DNA from: JAFGLZ01 sp964390905
GTDB taxonomy: Bacteria > Planctomycetota > Phycisphaerae > UBA1845 > JAFGLZ01
DNA length: 64,000 bases
Direction: 5' to 3'
NCBI GenBank assembly: GCA_964390905.1
Contig: CAYMLO010000027.1
Location: forward strand, 1 to 64,000
Shown piece by piece: positions 1-9,438 of this stretch (its first letter is position 1; each line of letters opens with the position of its first letter). The position numbers and the translations under genes were made by a program. A model generated the notes under the pieces. That model searched no databases, was not told the origin of the DNA, and saw nothing but the letters and a program-made list of their open reading frames with translations.

Positions 1-110
1 AAAGAAACGCCTTACAAACAGAAATGACTTGGCTTCATGCCATTCGGGTCTGGCTTCTTTCGCCGCGACCGGGCGGCGATCTTGCCGAAGGCTGCCTCCC
101 AGGCGCAAGA

Positions 111-133
111 TGCCTGACCCCTTTCTTCAGGCA
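111..133 (-). terminator. possible hairpin downstream of the FAD oxidase gene
   Basis: A 7-bp perfect inverted repeat (TGCCTGA and TCAGGCA around a 9-nt loop) lies about 35 bases past the stop of the minus-strand gene that ends at 169. There is no clear T tract after it, so it is only a weak terminator candidate. Confidence 0.3.
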
Positions 134-168
134 CGACTGCGTCAGGCGGACGACCGGTTGCGCCCGTC

Positions 169-1824
169 TCAGACCAACTTCTCGGGATTCATCAGCCCGT
201 CCGGGTCGAGCGCGGCTTTGAGCCCTCGGAGCCCCTCGACGGCCAGCGGTCCGTGCTCGGCTGTCAGCGGGAGGTGCTCGTAGCCGATGCCGTGGTGGTG
301 GCTCAGCGTGCCATCGCTGTCGACGATGGCTTGGGTTGCGGCGGTCTTGACGGCCTGCCACTGGTCCAGCTCGCTGCCGGCCTGCCGTCGAGCGAGGAAC
401 GTGTAGTACAACGACGCACCCGTCGCGTAGACGTGCGAGACGTGCGCCATCACCGTACCGCGCGACCCGGACGCCTGGATCGCCGCGGTGATCGCACCGC
501 GAACGGCTCGATCGAGGTGCTCGAGGTTCCGCCACGTCGTGGCCGTCTCCAGCGTGTCGACCATCACGCCGCGGGCCATCAGTTCGTCGCGGAGATACGG
601 CAGCGTGAACCGATCCCGTTCCCAAGACCGACCCGGGGTGGACCCCAGCCCGATGGCCTGGCACTCCCCCGCGGCCTGCGCCGCCGACCGGCAGGCCAGG
701 CGGACCCCGTCGTCGGTCCCCTCGAAACCAAGCAAACACAGACAGATCTGGTCGGGATCGAACCGTCGCGCGCGAAGGGCGTGGCGGATGTAGGCCTTGC
801 CGATCCGTCGGATCAGGCCCCCCGTCTGTGACGCCGTCTTCAGCAGCCAGCGCGTCTCCTCGGAATCGGACAACCGGACGACCGTGGGTCGAACGCCTGC
901 CTGGAGCAGGTCGCGGACGAAGCTCACCGCCCCGGACCAGTCCGGCAGGAACCAGGCCCGGAACCGACGACAGCCAGGCAAGGATCTGACGCGGGCGGTC
1001 CCCGACGTGATGACGCCCAGCGTGCCCTCGCTGCCCACGATCTGTTGCAGGACGCTCGGCCCGGCGGCACTGGCCGGCACGCACCGCGTGGCAATGACGC
1101 CGCGAGGCGTAGCGATACGAACCGCCTGGACAATCTCCTCGATCTTCCCGTAGGCGGTGGACTGCTGCCCGGCGCCGCGTGTCGCCACCCACCCACCGAA
1201 TGTGCTGAATTCGAAGGACTGAGGGAAGTGGCCGAGCGTGTAGCCCTGAGCGGTGAGTCCGCGCTCGATGTCGGGGCCGAAGGCTCCCGCCCCGATCTCC
1301 GCCAACTGCGACGTCGTGTCCAGTTCCACCCCGTTGAGATCCATCAGGTCCAAGGTGATGGCGGCCTGGTGTTTGCCGCATCGCGGCTCGACCCCCCCCA
1401 CCACGCTCGTCCCCCCGCCGAACGGCACGACGGCCAGATCGTGATCGGACGCGGCCGTCAAGAGAACCGACACGTCCGCTTCGTCGCGTGGGTAGACCAC
1501 GGCATCGGTGACACAGGCAAGCCGGCCGGTGCACGCGGCCAACATGTCGCGGTAGCTCTTGCCCACCGAGTGGGCGGCGCGTTCGGAGGTCGAATCGTCC
1601 ACGCGATTGCCGCCAACGGCGTCAACCAACGCCTGACGGGCCGCAGGACTCAGTCGCGACGCGGGCACTTTGACCAGTTCGAGATCCAGGGGGGGCACGG
1701 GAGGATCGAGTTTGCCCAGCTCCTCGTCCAGATAGGCCAGCAAGGCGGGTCGGTCTGCCAGACTGGGGGCGTCTTCCGGCCGTCCCCATGCGGCCCATTC
1801 GCTGATCCGATCGTTGCGTATCAT
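169..1824 (-). CDS. FAD-linked oxidase, alkyldihydroxyacetonephosphate synthase-like
   Basis: The 551-residue protein belongs to the FAD-binding type 4 (VAO) flavoprotein fold and most resembles alkyl-DHAP synthase. That enzyme swaps the acyl chain of acyl-DHAP for a fatty alcohol to start ether lipids. Visible motifs are the FAD pyrophosphate loop PFGGGTSVVGGV near residue 133, GHFPQSFEFSTFGGW, GSEGTLGVIT, RGTVMAHVSHVYATG and the C-terminal HHHGIGYEH near residue 507, all typical of that family. The start is the ATG at 1824, which overlaps the stop of the upstream glycerol-3-phosphate dehydrogenase gene by four bases (ATGA), so the two are translationally coupled. The neighbour would produce DHAP, which fits an ether-lipid role. 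A D-lactate or glycolate dehydrogenase-like activity is the main alternative. Confidence 0.8.
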   Translation of the reverse strand: MIRNDRISEWAAWGRPEDAPSLADRPALLAYLDEELGKLDPPVPPLDLELVKVPASRLSPAARQALVDAVGGNRVDDSTSERAAHSVGKSYRDMLAACTGRLACVTDAVVYPRDEADVSVLLTAASDHDLAVVPFGGGTSVVGGVEPRCGKHQAAITLDLMDLNGVELDTTSQLAEIGAGAFGPDIERGLTAQGYTLGHFPQSFEFSTFGGWVATRGAGQQSTAYGKIEEIVQAVRIATPRGVIATRCVPASAAGPSVLQQIVGSEGTLGVITSGTARVRSLPGCRRFRAWFLPDWSGAVSFVRDLLQAGVRPTVVRLSDSEETRWLLKTASQTGGLIRRIGKAYIRHALRARRFDPDQICLCLLGFEGTDDGVRLACRSAAQAAGECQAIGLGSTPGRSWERDRFTLPYLRDELMARGVMVDTLETATTWRNLEHLDRAVRGAITAAIQASGSRGTVMAHVSHVYATGASLYYTFLARRQAGSELDQWQAVKTAATQAIVDSDGTLSHHHGIGYEHLPLTAEHGPLAVEGLRGLKAALDPDGLMNPEKLV

Positions 1825-3386
1825 GCGGGCGTCGTCTTGAGCTGAAGCGAATCCAACACCTCGGCGGCGGCATCGACGCAGCGGTTGCGATGACAGAGGC
1901 CGACGTTGAGACCGGTTCGACGGCCGACGTCCTCGGGCGTCAGGGCCATCTCGTGTCGCGCGCCGTACAAGACCTCCGCCGCCAGGACGCGTCGAACCGG
2001 GCGACCATCTCTCACGCACCGGCAGAGGTTCCGCTTGAGAGACGGGTCTTCGAACGTCAGATCCAGGACCGCCTCATACCGCGTGCCGTAGCGTCGGATG
2101 ATGGCGTCGATGTCCTCCGGCGACAGGGCGTAGCGGGTGGCTGCGTCCGGTGCCACCTCGGTGACGTAGTCGTCCACCGGCCGGTCGGGCCCGCCGGGCA
2201 GTTGATAGTCTTCGGGCGGTTCGTACTTGCGGTCCTCTTTCCGGGCAATCCGGCCGAGGAGGTCCTCCGCCATCCAGGTGTGCGTCGCCAGCTTGCCGCC
2301 ATAGATGCTCCACAGCCCCGGTGCACCGTTGTCCTCGTGATCGACGATGCGATGGTCCCGACTGAGCTTGTCCTCGATCTGTCCGTATGCGAAGACCGTC
2401 GGTCGGACCCCCCACTTCGTATCGACGACGTCCTCTCGCGACAGACTGGGGATGAACCGCTGCGCCCCCTGGAGCAGATAGCCGAACTCGTCCTGGGTCA
2501 CGAAGTTGTGGTCCATCGGGCCGTAGTAGTCGTCGTCGGTCGTGCCGATCAGCGTGTAGGCACCCCGGAAGATCATGACCCCGAACCGATCGTCGATGAA
2601 GTGCAGGACCAGCCCCGTATTGCCGAATCGCGGTAGGATCAGGTGCACGCCCTTGGTCGGCCGGATGTGGGGCCCGCCGCCGGCGTCGGCCAACTTGCAG
2701 AGCCGGTCCGCCCAGGGCCCGGTTGCGTTGACGATTGCCCGGCCGCGGAGTCGGATCTGCTCGCCCGTGCGCTCGTCATCGATCAGAACGCCGACCACGC
2801 GATCGCCGTCGCGCTCGAATTCCGTCACGGTCGCATGATTTCGAACGAAGGCGCCGTGCTCGACGGCGCAGATCGCGTTGGTCAGGCACATCCGCGGCGC
2901 GTCGATGCCCCATTCGTAGTAGAGCGTCCCGCCGGCCAGGCCCTCCTGCCGGATCCCGGGGATCCGTTCGATGATCTGCGCTGCGCCGAGGGGTTGGCCG
3001 TCGGGGGCGTGCTTGTAGCGCGTGTTGTACCGCTCGTAGGTCCGGAACAGCATCCGCAAGGCCCGGGCAGAGACCGGCCCGCCCTCGTAGTAGGGGAACA
3101 CGATGGCGACCGGCTCGACCAGGTGCCGCAGCGAGGTCATGATTCGGCCGGCGTATTGGTTCGACTTGCGGACGATCGAGAACTGCATCTTGGACAGATA
3201 CTGCAGCCCGCCGTGGATCATCTCCGACGACGCGCCGCTTGTCCGCGCACCGAAGTCGTCCTTCTCGACCAACGCCACCGACATCCCCGCCTGGGCCGCG
3301 AGCATCGCAACGGCCGTCCCCACGCACCCACCCCCAATGACGACCATGTCGAACTCGCGTGCCTCCACGTCGTCGATCGATCCCAT
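1821..3386 (-). CDS. glpD: FAD-dependent glycerol-3-phosphate dehydrogenase
   Basis: The 521-residue protein is a GlpD/GlpA-type flavoprotein that oxidises sn-glycerol-3-phosphate to DHAP and passes electrons to the quinone pool. Near the N-terminus it has the dinucleotide-binding motif VVIGGGCVGTAVAMLA, followed by the family signature around GARTSGASSEMIHGGLQYL. Further on come VNATGPWADRL, KGVHLILPR and the IGTTDDDYYG segment. The C-terminal alpha domain contains the usual conserved tail (GARHEMALTPEDV). I chose the ATG at 3386 because the residues in front of it have no family character. Its stop overlaps the start of the alkyl-DHAP-synthase-like gene. The two look like one operon that makes DHAP and then uses it. 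Confidence 0.88.
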   Translation of the reverse strand: MGSIDDVEAREFDMVVIGGGCVGTAVAMLAAQAGMSVALVEKDDFGARTSGASSEMIHGGLQYLSKMQFSIVRKSNQYAGRIMTSLRHLVEPVAIVFPYYEGGPVSARALRMLFRTYERYNTRYKHAPDGQPLGAAQIIERIPGIRQEGLAGGTLYYEWGIDAPRMCLTNAICAVEHGAFVRNHATVTEFERDGDRVVGVLIDDERTGEQIRLRGRAIVNATGPWADRLCKLADAGGGPHIRPTKGVHLILPRFGNTGLVLHFIDDRFGVMIFRGAYTLIGTTDDDYYGPMDHNFVTQDEFGYLLQGAQRFIPSLSREDVVDTKWGVRPTVFAYGQIEDKLSRDHRIVDHEDNGAPGLWSIYGGKLATHTWMAEDLLGRIARKEDRKYEPPEDYQLPGGPDRPVDDYVTEVAPDAATRYALSPEDIDAIIRRYGTRYEAVLDLTFEDPSLKRNLCRCVRDGRPVRRVLAAEVLYGARHEMALTPEDVGRRTGLNVGLCHRNRCVDAAAEVLDSLQLKTTPA

Positions 3387-3668
3387 GGCAGCCAACCTTC
3401 GCTCCTCGCTTCGAGCGCAGGCGTCTGGCGACCCGCGCCCGGCCGGTTGTGGATCCGCAGGCCCCCGGCATCCCATTGCGTCCCTCAATCCGGGTGCCCA
3501 GCACCTCCCCCCGACATTTTATCGGCCTCTCGGCAGATTGCGAGGGCGTCGCCGGGGTCTCCCCTCCCCATGGCGTGGCGGGCGGTTCTGGCATATAAGA
3601 CCCGGTGACCCGCAACTGTGCGCGCAAGCACCGGATGTCCCTCAGAAACCGTTGCCGAGGAAGAAGCC

Positions 3669-6596
3669 ATGTGTTACGCCAACCGACCGGTCGGGTATCT
3701 GGCCATGCTGCTGGTGCTGGCCCTGCTAAGGGGAAGCTACGGGACGTCCACGTCGAGTCGTCTGACCGCTTCGGCCACGAACCGATTCGTTGACACCAAG
3801 ACCGGCCTGCAGCGCCTGGCAACCCTCCAGGTGGCTGGACCAGCAGCGCAGGCGGGCGGGCGACTGCGGATCTCCGTGGACGGCCAGGCCGTCCAGCACA
3901 AGATCGACGGCGTTCCGATGGGCGACAACCATCGGCAGGTGACGTTTCCGCCGATCGAGAAGGCTGCGCAGGCGAAGCTCGAGCTCGTCTCCGGCGCCGA
4001 GACACTGACGACGACGATGGCCGTGCCGGCCGCAAGGAAATGGAAGATCTACGTCGTCCCGACGGTCCACACGGACATCGGCTACACGCACCACCAGTCC
4101 GTGATTCCCGAGATCCACAACGACAACACCGACAGGGCCATTGAGCTCTGTGGAAAGTCCCCTCACTACAAGTACCAAGTGGAATGCGCCTGGTCGGCGC
4201 AGATGTATGAACGGGATCGCGGTCCAACCCAGATGGCAAAGCTGGCCGAGCTGGCCCGGCAGCGTCGCATCGGCGTCTCGGTGAACTACGTGAACATGCT
4301 GACCGGCCTCTGCTCGGCCGAGGAACTCACCCGATTCCTGTACACAGCTGCGCGTCTGGCGCGTCGGTATGGCATTCCATTCGAGAGCGCGACCCAGAAC
4401 GATACGCCCTCCTACGTCTGGTCGCTCCCGACCGTCCTGCACCGCGCGGGCGTCAAGTACCTCAGCGTCGGCGTCAACAACAACGCCACCCGCGCGCCGA
4501 TCCTCCGCGGCGGGATCGACCGCAAGTCTCCCTTCTGGTGGGAAGGGCCAGACGGCAGCAAGGTCCTGACCTGGTACGCACGCGGGTACGTCGATGCCCA
4601 TCAGGTCGGGTTGACCGAGAACCTGGCGGCTGTCGAGAACAAGCTGGCCGGTTGGCTGGCCGGATGGGCCCGGCGCGACGACTACCCGTACGACGCCATC
4701 CTGATCCACGGCGCGTACGGCGACAACCGCACGACCAGCCCGGCCCTCGCCGAGACCATCGCGGCATGGAACGCCAGGTACGCCTATCCGAAGATCACCC
4801 TGGCGACGTTCCCGGAGTTCTTCGCATATATCGAATCGCGCTTCGGCAGCCAGCTCCCGACGGTCCGCGGATGCGGCGGGTGCTACTGGGAAGACGGCGC
4901 GGCCAGCTCGGCCCGCCAGACCGCCATCAACCGGGACAACCACCATCGAATCGTCGCGGCCGAGACGATTCAGGCGGTCCTGTCCACGCTCGAGCCGGAC
5001 CGAGCCTACCCCCATGCGCTGGTCGGGAGGACCTGGGACAACATCTTGCTCTACGACGAACACACCTGGGGCTCGCGCCGATGGGGACGCGACCCGAGGC
5101 ACAAAAGCGTCGTCACGCAGTGGGCGACGAAGGCGGCCTTCGCGACGGACGCCCGGCGGGATACCAAGGCGCTGCTGGACGACGGGCTGTCGTTGCTGAC
5201 CCGGCGGACTCGCGGCAAGGGCCGGGGCGCGCTGGTGTTCAACCCACTCAGTTGGGACCGTACGGACGTCGTCCATGTCACGCTGCCGCCCGGGACGCGG
5301 TTGCTCGACCCCGACGGTCGCAGCGTCGCGTGCCAGACGATGTCGACCGGCGCTCAGGGCAGACGGGTCTGCTTCCTGGCAGAGAACGTCCCTGGCGTGG
5401 GGTACAAGCGGTACGCCCTCGTCGATGGTCCGCGCGAGGCGGCAAGCGGCGCACCGGCAGGCGAGAAGCCGCAGCGCCTCGAGAACCGGTTCTACCGTGT
5501 GGCCCTGGACGCGCGGTCGGGGGGGATCGCCAGCATCATCGACAAACAGACGGGGCAGGAACTGGTCGACACTGCCAGTCCCTACAAGCTGGGCGAGGTC
5601 ATCTACGCGTCGGGCGGCAAGGGCACCACCGCCATCGAGTGGAACAAGAGCCTGCCACCGGCGAAGTTCGAGTTTTCGCGTCCGGACGGGGCGGCCTGGC
5701 GCATCACCCGTCAGGGCAAAGTCCTGACCTCGGTCAGGTCGACCACGCGGACCAAGATGCTCCCCGAGGTGGGCGTCGAGGCAACGCTGTATGAATCGCT
5801 CAAGCGACTGGACCTGACGGTGCACCTGAACAAGGAGCTCACCTACGACATGGAGGCCGTCTACGTGGCGTTCCCGTTCGCGGCGGACAAGCCGCGGTTC
5901 CGGCTCGAGATCGGCGGGGGCTGGGTCGATCCGGGCCGGGACATGCTGCCCGGGGCGTGCCTCGACTGGTTCTGCGTGCAGAACGCCGTGACGCTCCACA
6001 CGGGGCAGGCCGGCATTGGTTTGTCACCGGTCCACACGCCGCTCATCTCGCTGTGTGCGATCAACACGGGCAAGTGGCTGCAGAAGCTGGATCTGACCAA
6101 CGGCACCGTCTTCGCCTACGTGATGAACAACTACTGGCTGACGAACTACAAGCCCGGTCAGGGCGGTCGAACGGCGTTTGTGTACTCCATCACTTCGGAC
6201 AAGACCGTCCCTACCCCCGCAGCCACGCGACACGGCTGGGGCGTTGGCCAGCCGTTGATCGCGGTACTCGCGGAAGGGTCTTCGAAGCCGACACCGCCCG
6301 GGCGTGGCGACCGCATGCTCCCTGCAACCGGGTCGTTCTGTCGAATCAGCTCGCCAGACGTGGTGCTGACGGCGTTCAAGCGCGCCGAGGAGAACGACGG
6401 GCTGGTATTGAGATTCATGGAAGTAGCCGGCAAGCCCACCAGCTTCGAATTCTCCTGCGATCTACTGGGCATGCCGAAGGCTGCGTGGCGATGTGACTCG
6501 GTCGAGCGGAAGCGTGCCCCGCTTCAGGTCAGCAACGGCACGGTGAAGCTCCGCATCGACGCGTTCGGTATCGAGACCATCCGCCTGAGGCTGTAG
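3669..6596 (+). CDS. secreted glycoside hydrolase family 38 (alpha-mannosidase-like)
   Basis: The 975-residue protein begins with a hydrophobic signal peptide (GYLAMLLVLALL). The GH38 N-terminal core follows from about residue 120, with VVPTVHTDIGYTHHQS, where the His and Asp of HTDIGYTH match the zinc ligands of the family. The middle has PSYVWSLPTVLHRAGVKYL and the late N-terminal domain has ILIHGAYGDN. The C-terminal half is beta-rich, as in GH38 enzymes. The start at 3669 is preceded by a good ribosome-binding site (AGGAAG, eight to nine bases upstream); an in-frame ATG at 3618 would add a non-signal-like stretch. Expected action is hydrolysis of alpha-mannosides outside the cytoplasm. 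The substrate cannot be read from sequence. A pseudopilin-like gene follows directly. Confidence 0.8.
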   Translation: MCYANRPVGYLAMLLVLALLRGSYGTSTSSRLTASATNRFVDTKTGLQRLATLQVAGPAAQAGGRLRISVDGQAVQHKIDGVPMGDNHRQVTFPPIEKAAQAKLELVSGAETLTTTMAVPAARKWKIYVVPTVHTDIGYTHHQSVIPEIHNDNTDRAIELCGKSPHYKYQVECAWSAQMYERDRGPTQMAKLAELARQRRIGVSVNYVNMLTGLCSAEELTRFLYTAARLARRYGIPFESATQNDTPSYVWSLPTVLHRAGVKYLSVGVNNNATRAPILRGGIDRKSPFWWEGPDGSKVLTWYARGYVDAHQVGLTENLAAVENKLAGWLAGWARRDDYPYDAILIHGAYGDNRTTSPALAETIAAWNARYAYPKITLATFPEFFAYIESRFGSQLPTVRGCGGCYWEDGAASSARQTAINRDNHHRIVAAETIQAVLSTLEPDRAYPHALVGRTWDNILLYDEHTWGSRRWGRDPRHKSVVTQWATKAAFATDARRDTKALLDDGLSLLTRRTRGKGRGALVFNPLSWDRTDVVHVTLPPGTRLLDPDGRSVACQTMSTGAQGRRVCFLAENVPGVGYKRYALVDGPREAASGAPAGEKPQRLENRFYRVALDARSGGIASIIDKQTGQELVDTASPYKLGEVIYASGGKGTTAIEWNKSLPPAKFEFSRPDGAAWRITRQGKVLTSVRSTTRTKMLPEVGVEATLYESLKRLDLTVHLNKELTYDMEAVYVAFPFAADKPRFRLEIGGGWVDPGRDMLPGACLDWFCVQNAVTLHTGQAGIGLSPVHTPLISLCAINTGKWLQKLDLTNGTVFAYVMNNYWLTNYKPGQGGRTAFVYSITSDKTVPTPAATRHGWGVGQPLIAVLAEGSSKPTPPGRGDRMLPATGSFCRISSPDVVLTAFKRAEENDGLVLRFMEVAGKPTSFEFSCDLLGMPKAAWRCDSVERKRAPLQVSNGTVKLRIDAFGIETIRLRL

Positions 6597-6674
6597 CCCC
6601 TTGCCTGCGGGTTCTCCCGTCCGAATAATGGAGCAGAACAATTCCCGTGCAGGCACCCAACCGGAGCCCCTCCC

Positions 6675-7766
6675 ATGTGCATTCCTCCTGTTCTCACCCG
6701 CGGTAGGCGATCATCGAACCTTCGGCGACGACGGCGGGGGGTGTTCACGCCGATCGATCTGCTGACGGTGCTGGTGGTTATCGTGCTGGTGATGTTCGTC
6801 CTTGTGCCAGCGATGGTGAGGGACCGAGCCCAGGCACGAACGACGCTGTGCATGTCCCGGCTGGCCCAGTTGTGCAAGGCCACGCTCCTGTACGCCGAAG
6901 ACTACCAGGAGGTCACACCGTTCATCGGCCGGGGCTGGGAAGACTGCGACGACACGGAACGGCTGGGCAAGGAAGTCTGGCCCAAGGGCTCGGGCAAGAC
7001 GCTGGGCCAATGGGCTGCGGCCGAGACGTGGCTCATGCCGAAAATGCCCGCGTTCTGGCTCAAGCCCCAGACCCAATGGCCCCAAGACGCCGGCATTCGC
7101 AACGGCACGCTGTTCCCCTATACGCGGTTCGAGAATCTGTACCTGTGTCCCGTGTTCCAGCGGACCGCCCTCAAGAAGAAATCCCAGAACGTCTTCAACT
7201 TCACCCGGTCGATCCTGGGACGGATGTGGCTGCACAAGGCAGAGAAGGACAGCAAGCTTGGCTCGCAATGGGTGACGTCCTCGGCGTCGGACAACTGGTG
7301 CGGCCAGGCGGGCCCCATCCTGAAGCCGAGCCAGGTCTACGCCCCGTCGCAGCTGCAAATGCTGCTGGACGAGCAGTGGGACCGACATTGCGCTGCGCCC
7401 AAAGAGCAGTTCCAGAAGGCGGGCGGCGGCATGCTGGCGGGGGTGATCCAAGAGCAATGGATGGCGGCGGACTGCGTCTTCGGCGTCTGGGGGAACGAGA
7501 TCGGGCAGTACCACGGCTCGAAGCTCCCCTGCCAGACGGTGCCGGAGGCGGCCCGCGATCAGGTGCCCGCCGTCAAACGGGGCAGCGCCGCGTTCTACGA
7601 CGGGCATGTCGCGCTCGAGCTCGACCCCCTACCTGGCCGATCCATCAGGCTTCCCAAGGCGGACGCGGTCAAGGCGCTCAAGGACTTCGTCGATCGACAT
7701 CTCCACGCGCAGCGAGGCCTGTCGCTGAGCGCCGCGAAGTTCAACTGGGCCAAAGTCTGGCCCTGA
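6675..7766 (+). CDS. pseudopilin-like protein with H-X9-DG-type tail
   Basis: This 363-residue protein has a type IV prepilin-like N-terminus. A basic stretch (RRRRRG) is followed by the putative cleavage point G|FTPIDLLTVLVVIVLVMFVL, then one long hydrophobic helix. The usual Glu at mature position 5 is replaced by Asp, an unusual but conservative change. The C-terminal part ends with a SAAFYDGHVAL segment like the F-DGHV tails of planctomycete pseudopilin families. The gene lies 78 bases after the mannosidase gene on the same strand and may share its transcript. Such proteins occur in many copies in planctomycetes and are thought to be exported through a type II secretion or pilus-like route; the role of this one is unknown. 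Confidence 0.65.
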   Translation: MCIPPVLTRGRRSSNLRRRRRGVFTPIDLLTVLVVIVLVMFVLVPAMVRDRAQARTTLCMSRLAQLCKATLLYAEDYQEVTPFIGRGWEDCDDTERLGKEVWPKGSGKTLGQWAAAETWLMPKMPAFWLKPQTQWPQDAGIRNGTLFPYTRFENLYLCPVFQRTALKKKSQNVFNFTRSILGRMWLHKAEKDSKLGSQWVTSSASDNWCGQAGPILKPSQVYAPSQLQMLLDEQWDRHCAAPKEQFQKAGGGMLAGVIQEQWMAADCVFGVWGNEIGQYHGSKLPCQTVPEAARDQVPAVKRGSAAFYDGHVALELDPLPGRSIRLPKADAVKALKDFVDRHLHAQRGLSLSAAKFNWAKVWP

Positions 7767-7846
7767 GCCAGCCGACAACAGAGCCCAGGCGTGCCTCGAG
7801 GGCAGGCCTGCCGGCCATCACGGCCATCTCAATCGCCTGAGGGTGG

Positions 7847-7875
7847 TTGAACCGAAACGCCAGGCAGACTATGCT
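7847..7875 (+). promoter_or_regulatory. sigma-70-type promoter for the ffh operon
   Basis: TTGAAC (7847-7852) and TATGCT (7870-7875) are separated by exactly 17 bases and lie about 50 bases before the GTG start of ffh. The match to the -35/-10 consensus is good (five of six in the -10 box). Confidence 0.6.
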
Positions 7876-7924
7876 ATGGGGTTCTAGTAGTGCGCGCCCC
7901 CGTGCGGATTAGGGGTAGGGTTCC

Positions 7925-9361
7925 GTGTTTGACCAGTTGACAGACCGATTCAGCGACGTCTTCCGCAAGATGCGCGGGCGGGGTCGGATCAGTGAAGCCA
8001 ACATCAAGGACGCCATGCGCGACGTGCGGATGGCCCTGCTGGAGGCCGACGTCAACGTCCAGGTGGCGCGCAAGTTCTGCGACGAGGTAACCGAGAAGGC
8101 GATCGGCGAGGAGGTCATCAAGACCCTCCACCCCGATCAGTTGATGGTCAAGATCGTCCACGACGAGTTGGTGTCGCTCTTGGGTCCGGTGGACCCCCGG
8201 ATCCCGTTCGTCTCACCCGCCCCGACCGTAATCATGATGGCGGGCCTGCAGGGCTCGGGCAAGACGACAACGTCGGGCAAGCTCGCCAAGTACGTGGAGG
8301 CCCGAGGCAAGAAGGCGCTCATGGTGGCGGCCGACCTGAAGCGCCCGGCGGCCATCGACCAACTCGAGGTGATCGGACAGCAGATCGACGTGCCCGTCTA
8401 CGCCGAGCGAGGCCACGAGAACGTGGTCAAGCTCTGTCGCAGCTCGCTGATCGAAGCCCGCAAGAACGGCCACGACGTGGTGATCCTCGACACCGCCGGC
8501 CGGCTGGCGATCGACGAGGAGATGATGCAGGAGGTCAGCAAGGTCGCCGAGACGATCCAGCCGCATCAGATCTACCTCGTGATCGACGCCATGACCGGGC
8601 AGGACGCCGTCAACACGGCCAAGATCTTCAACGATCGGCTCGAACTGGACGGCGTGATCCTGACGAAGTTCGACAGCGACACGCGGGGCGGGGCGGCGTT
8701 GTCGGTCAAGACCATCACCGGCAAGCCGATCAAGTTCATCGGGATCGGCGAGAAGCTGGAGGATCTGGAGGAGTTCCACGCCGACCGCATCGCAGGCCGG
8801 ATCCTGGGGATGGGCGACATCGTCACGCTGGTCGAGAAGGCCCAGTCGCAGGTCAAGCAGGAGGAGGCGGCCAAGCTCCAGGAGAAGATGGCCAAGGGGT
8901 CGTTCGGCCTGGACGACTTCATGGGCCAGATCGAGAAGATGCAGTCCATGGGCTCGATGCGTCAGCTGCTCAAGATGATCCCTGGCGTGGGCAGCGAGAT
9001 GAAGCACATGGACGTCGACGAGGGTGAGGTCAAGCGGATGAAGGCCATCATCCAGTCGATGACGCCGAGGGAGCGGAACCACCCCGACATGGTCGACGCC
9101 AGCCGTCGCCGCCGGATCGCCCGCGGGAGCGGGACGGACGTGCAAGACGTGTCGGGCCTGATCAAGAGCTTCGGGCAGGCCCGTGACGTGATGAAGGCCA
9201 TGGCGGGGATGAACTTCTCCGACCGGATCAAGATGGGCACGCAGTTCGCGCAAATGTCGGCGTTGGGGGGCAAGATGCCCCAGCTGAAGGTCAAGGGGCG
9301 TACGACCAAGAAACGTCGACTGAGCCAGAAGGACAAACGCAAACGCCGCCGCAAACGTTAA
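7925..9361 (+). CDS. ffh: signal recognition particle protein Ffh
   Basis: The 478-residue GTPase binds signal sequences of nascent membrane and secreted proteins and, with 4.5S RNA, targets them to FtsY and SecYEG. The N domain is followed by the G domain with GLQGSGKTTTSGKLA (P-loop), DTAGRL and TKFDSDTRGGAAL. The methionine-rich M domain follows, with GDIVTLVEKAQ, MGQIEKMQSMGSM and RIARGSG, and ends in a basic lysine/arginine tail. Translation starts at a GTG preceded by a GGGGTAGGG stretch. It heads the ffh-rpsP-trmD-rplS block and has a recognisable promoter upstream. Confidence 0.97.
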   Translation: MFDQLTDRFSDVFRKMRGRGRISEANIKDAMRDVRMALLEADVNVQVARKFCDEVTEKAIGEEVIKTLHPDQLMVKIVHDELVSLLGPVDPRIPFVSPAPTVIMMAGLQGSGKTTTSGKLAKYVEARGKKALMVAADLKRPAAIDQLEVIGQQIDVPVYAERGHENVVKLCRSSLIEARKNGHDVVILDTAGRLAIDEEMMQEVSKVAETIQPHQIYLVIDAMTGQDAVNTAKIFNDRLELDGVILTKFDSDTRGGAALSVKTITGKPIKFIGIGEKLEDLEEFHADRIAGRILGMGDIVTLVEKAQSQVKQEEAAKLQEKMAKGSFGLDDFMGQIEKMQSMGSMRQLLKMIPGVGSEMKHMDVDEGEVKRMKAIIQSMTPRERNHPDMVDASRRRRIARGSGTDVQDVSGLIKSFGQARDVMKAMAGMNFSDRIKMGTQFAQMSALGGKMPQLKVKGRTTKKRRLSQKDKRKRRRKR

Positions 9362-9368
9362 TGCGGAA

Positions 9369-9384
9369 CGCCGCGCAAGCGGCG
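9369..9384 (+). other. GCAA-tetraloop hairpin between ffh and rpsP
   Basis: CGCCGC-GCAA-GCGGCG forms a perfect 6-bp stem with a GNRA tetraloop eight bases after the ffh stop. No T tract follows, so it looks more like an mRNA processing or stability element than a terminator. Confidence 0.4.
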
Positions 9385-9438
9385 CAAGTGGAGTTTCGCG
9401 CGCGGATCAGGACAAGGTCAACATCGTAGGAGCAAGCC

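Noticed and set aside
1..168. Plus-strand short frames at the window start
   Set aside because: They overlap the end of the FAD oxidase gene and have no coding character; only a weak hairpin is seen here.
3726..5999. Long antisense open frame (757 residues) opposite the mannosidase gene
   Set aside because: It is a GC-driven shadow: composition is Arg/Pro/Asp-rich without family motifs, while the plus-strand frame carries intact GH38 motifs.
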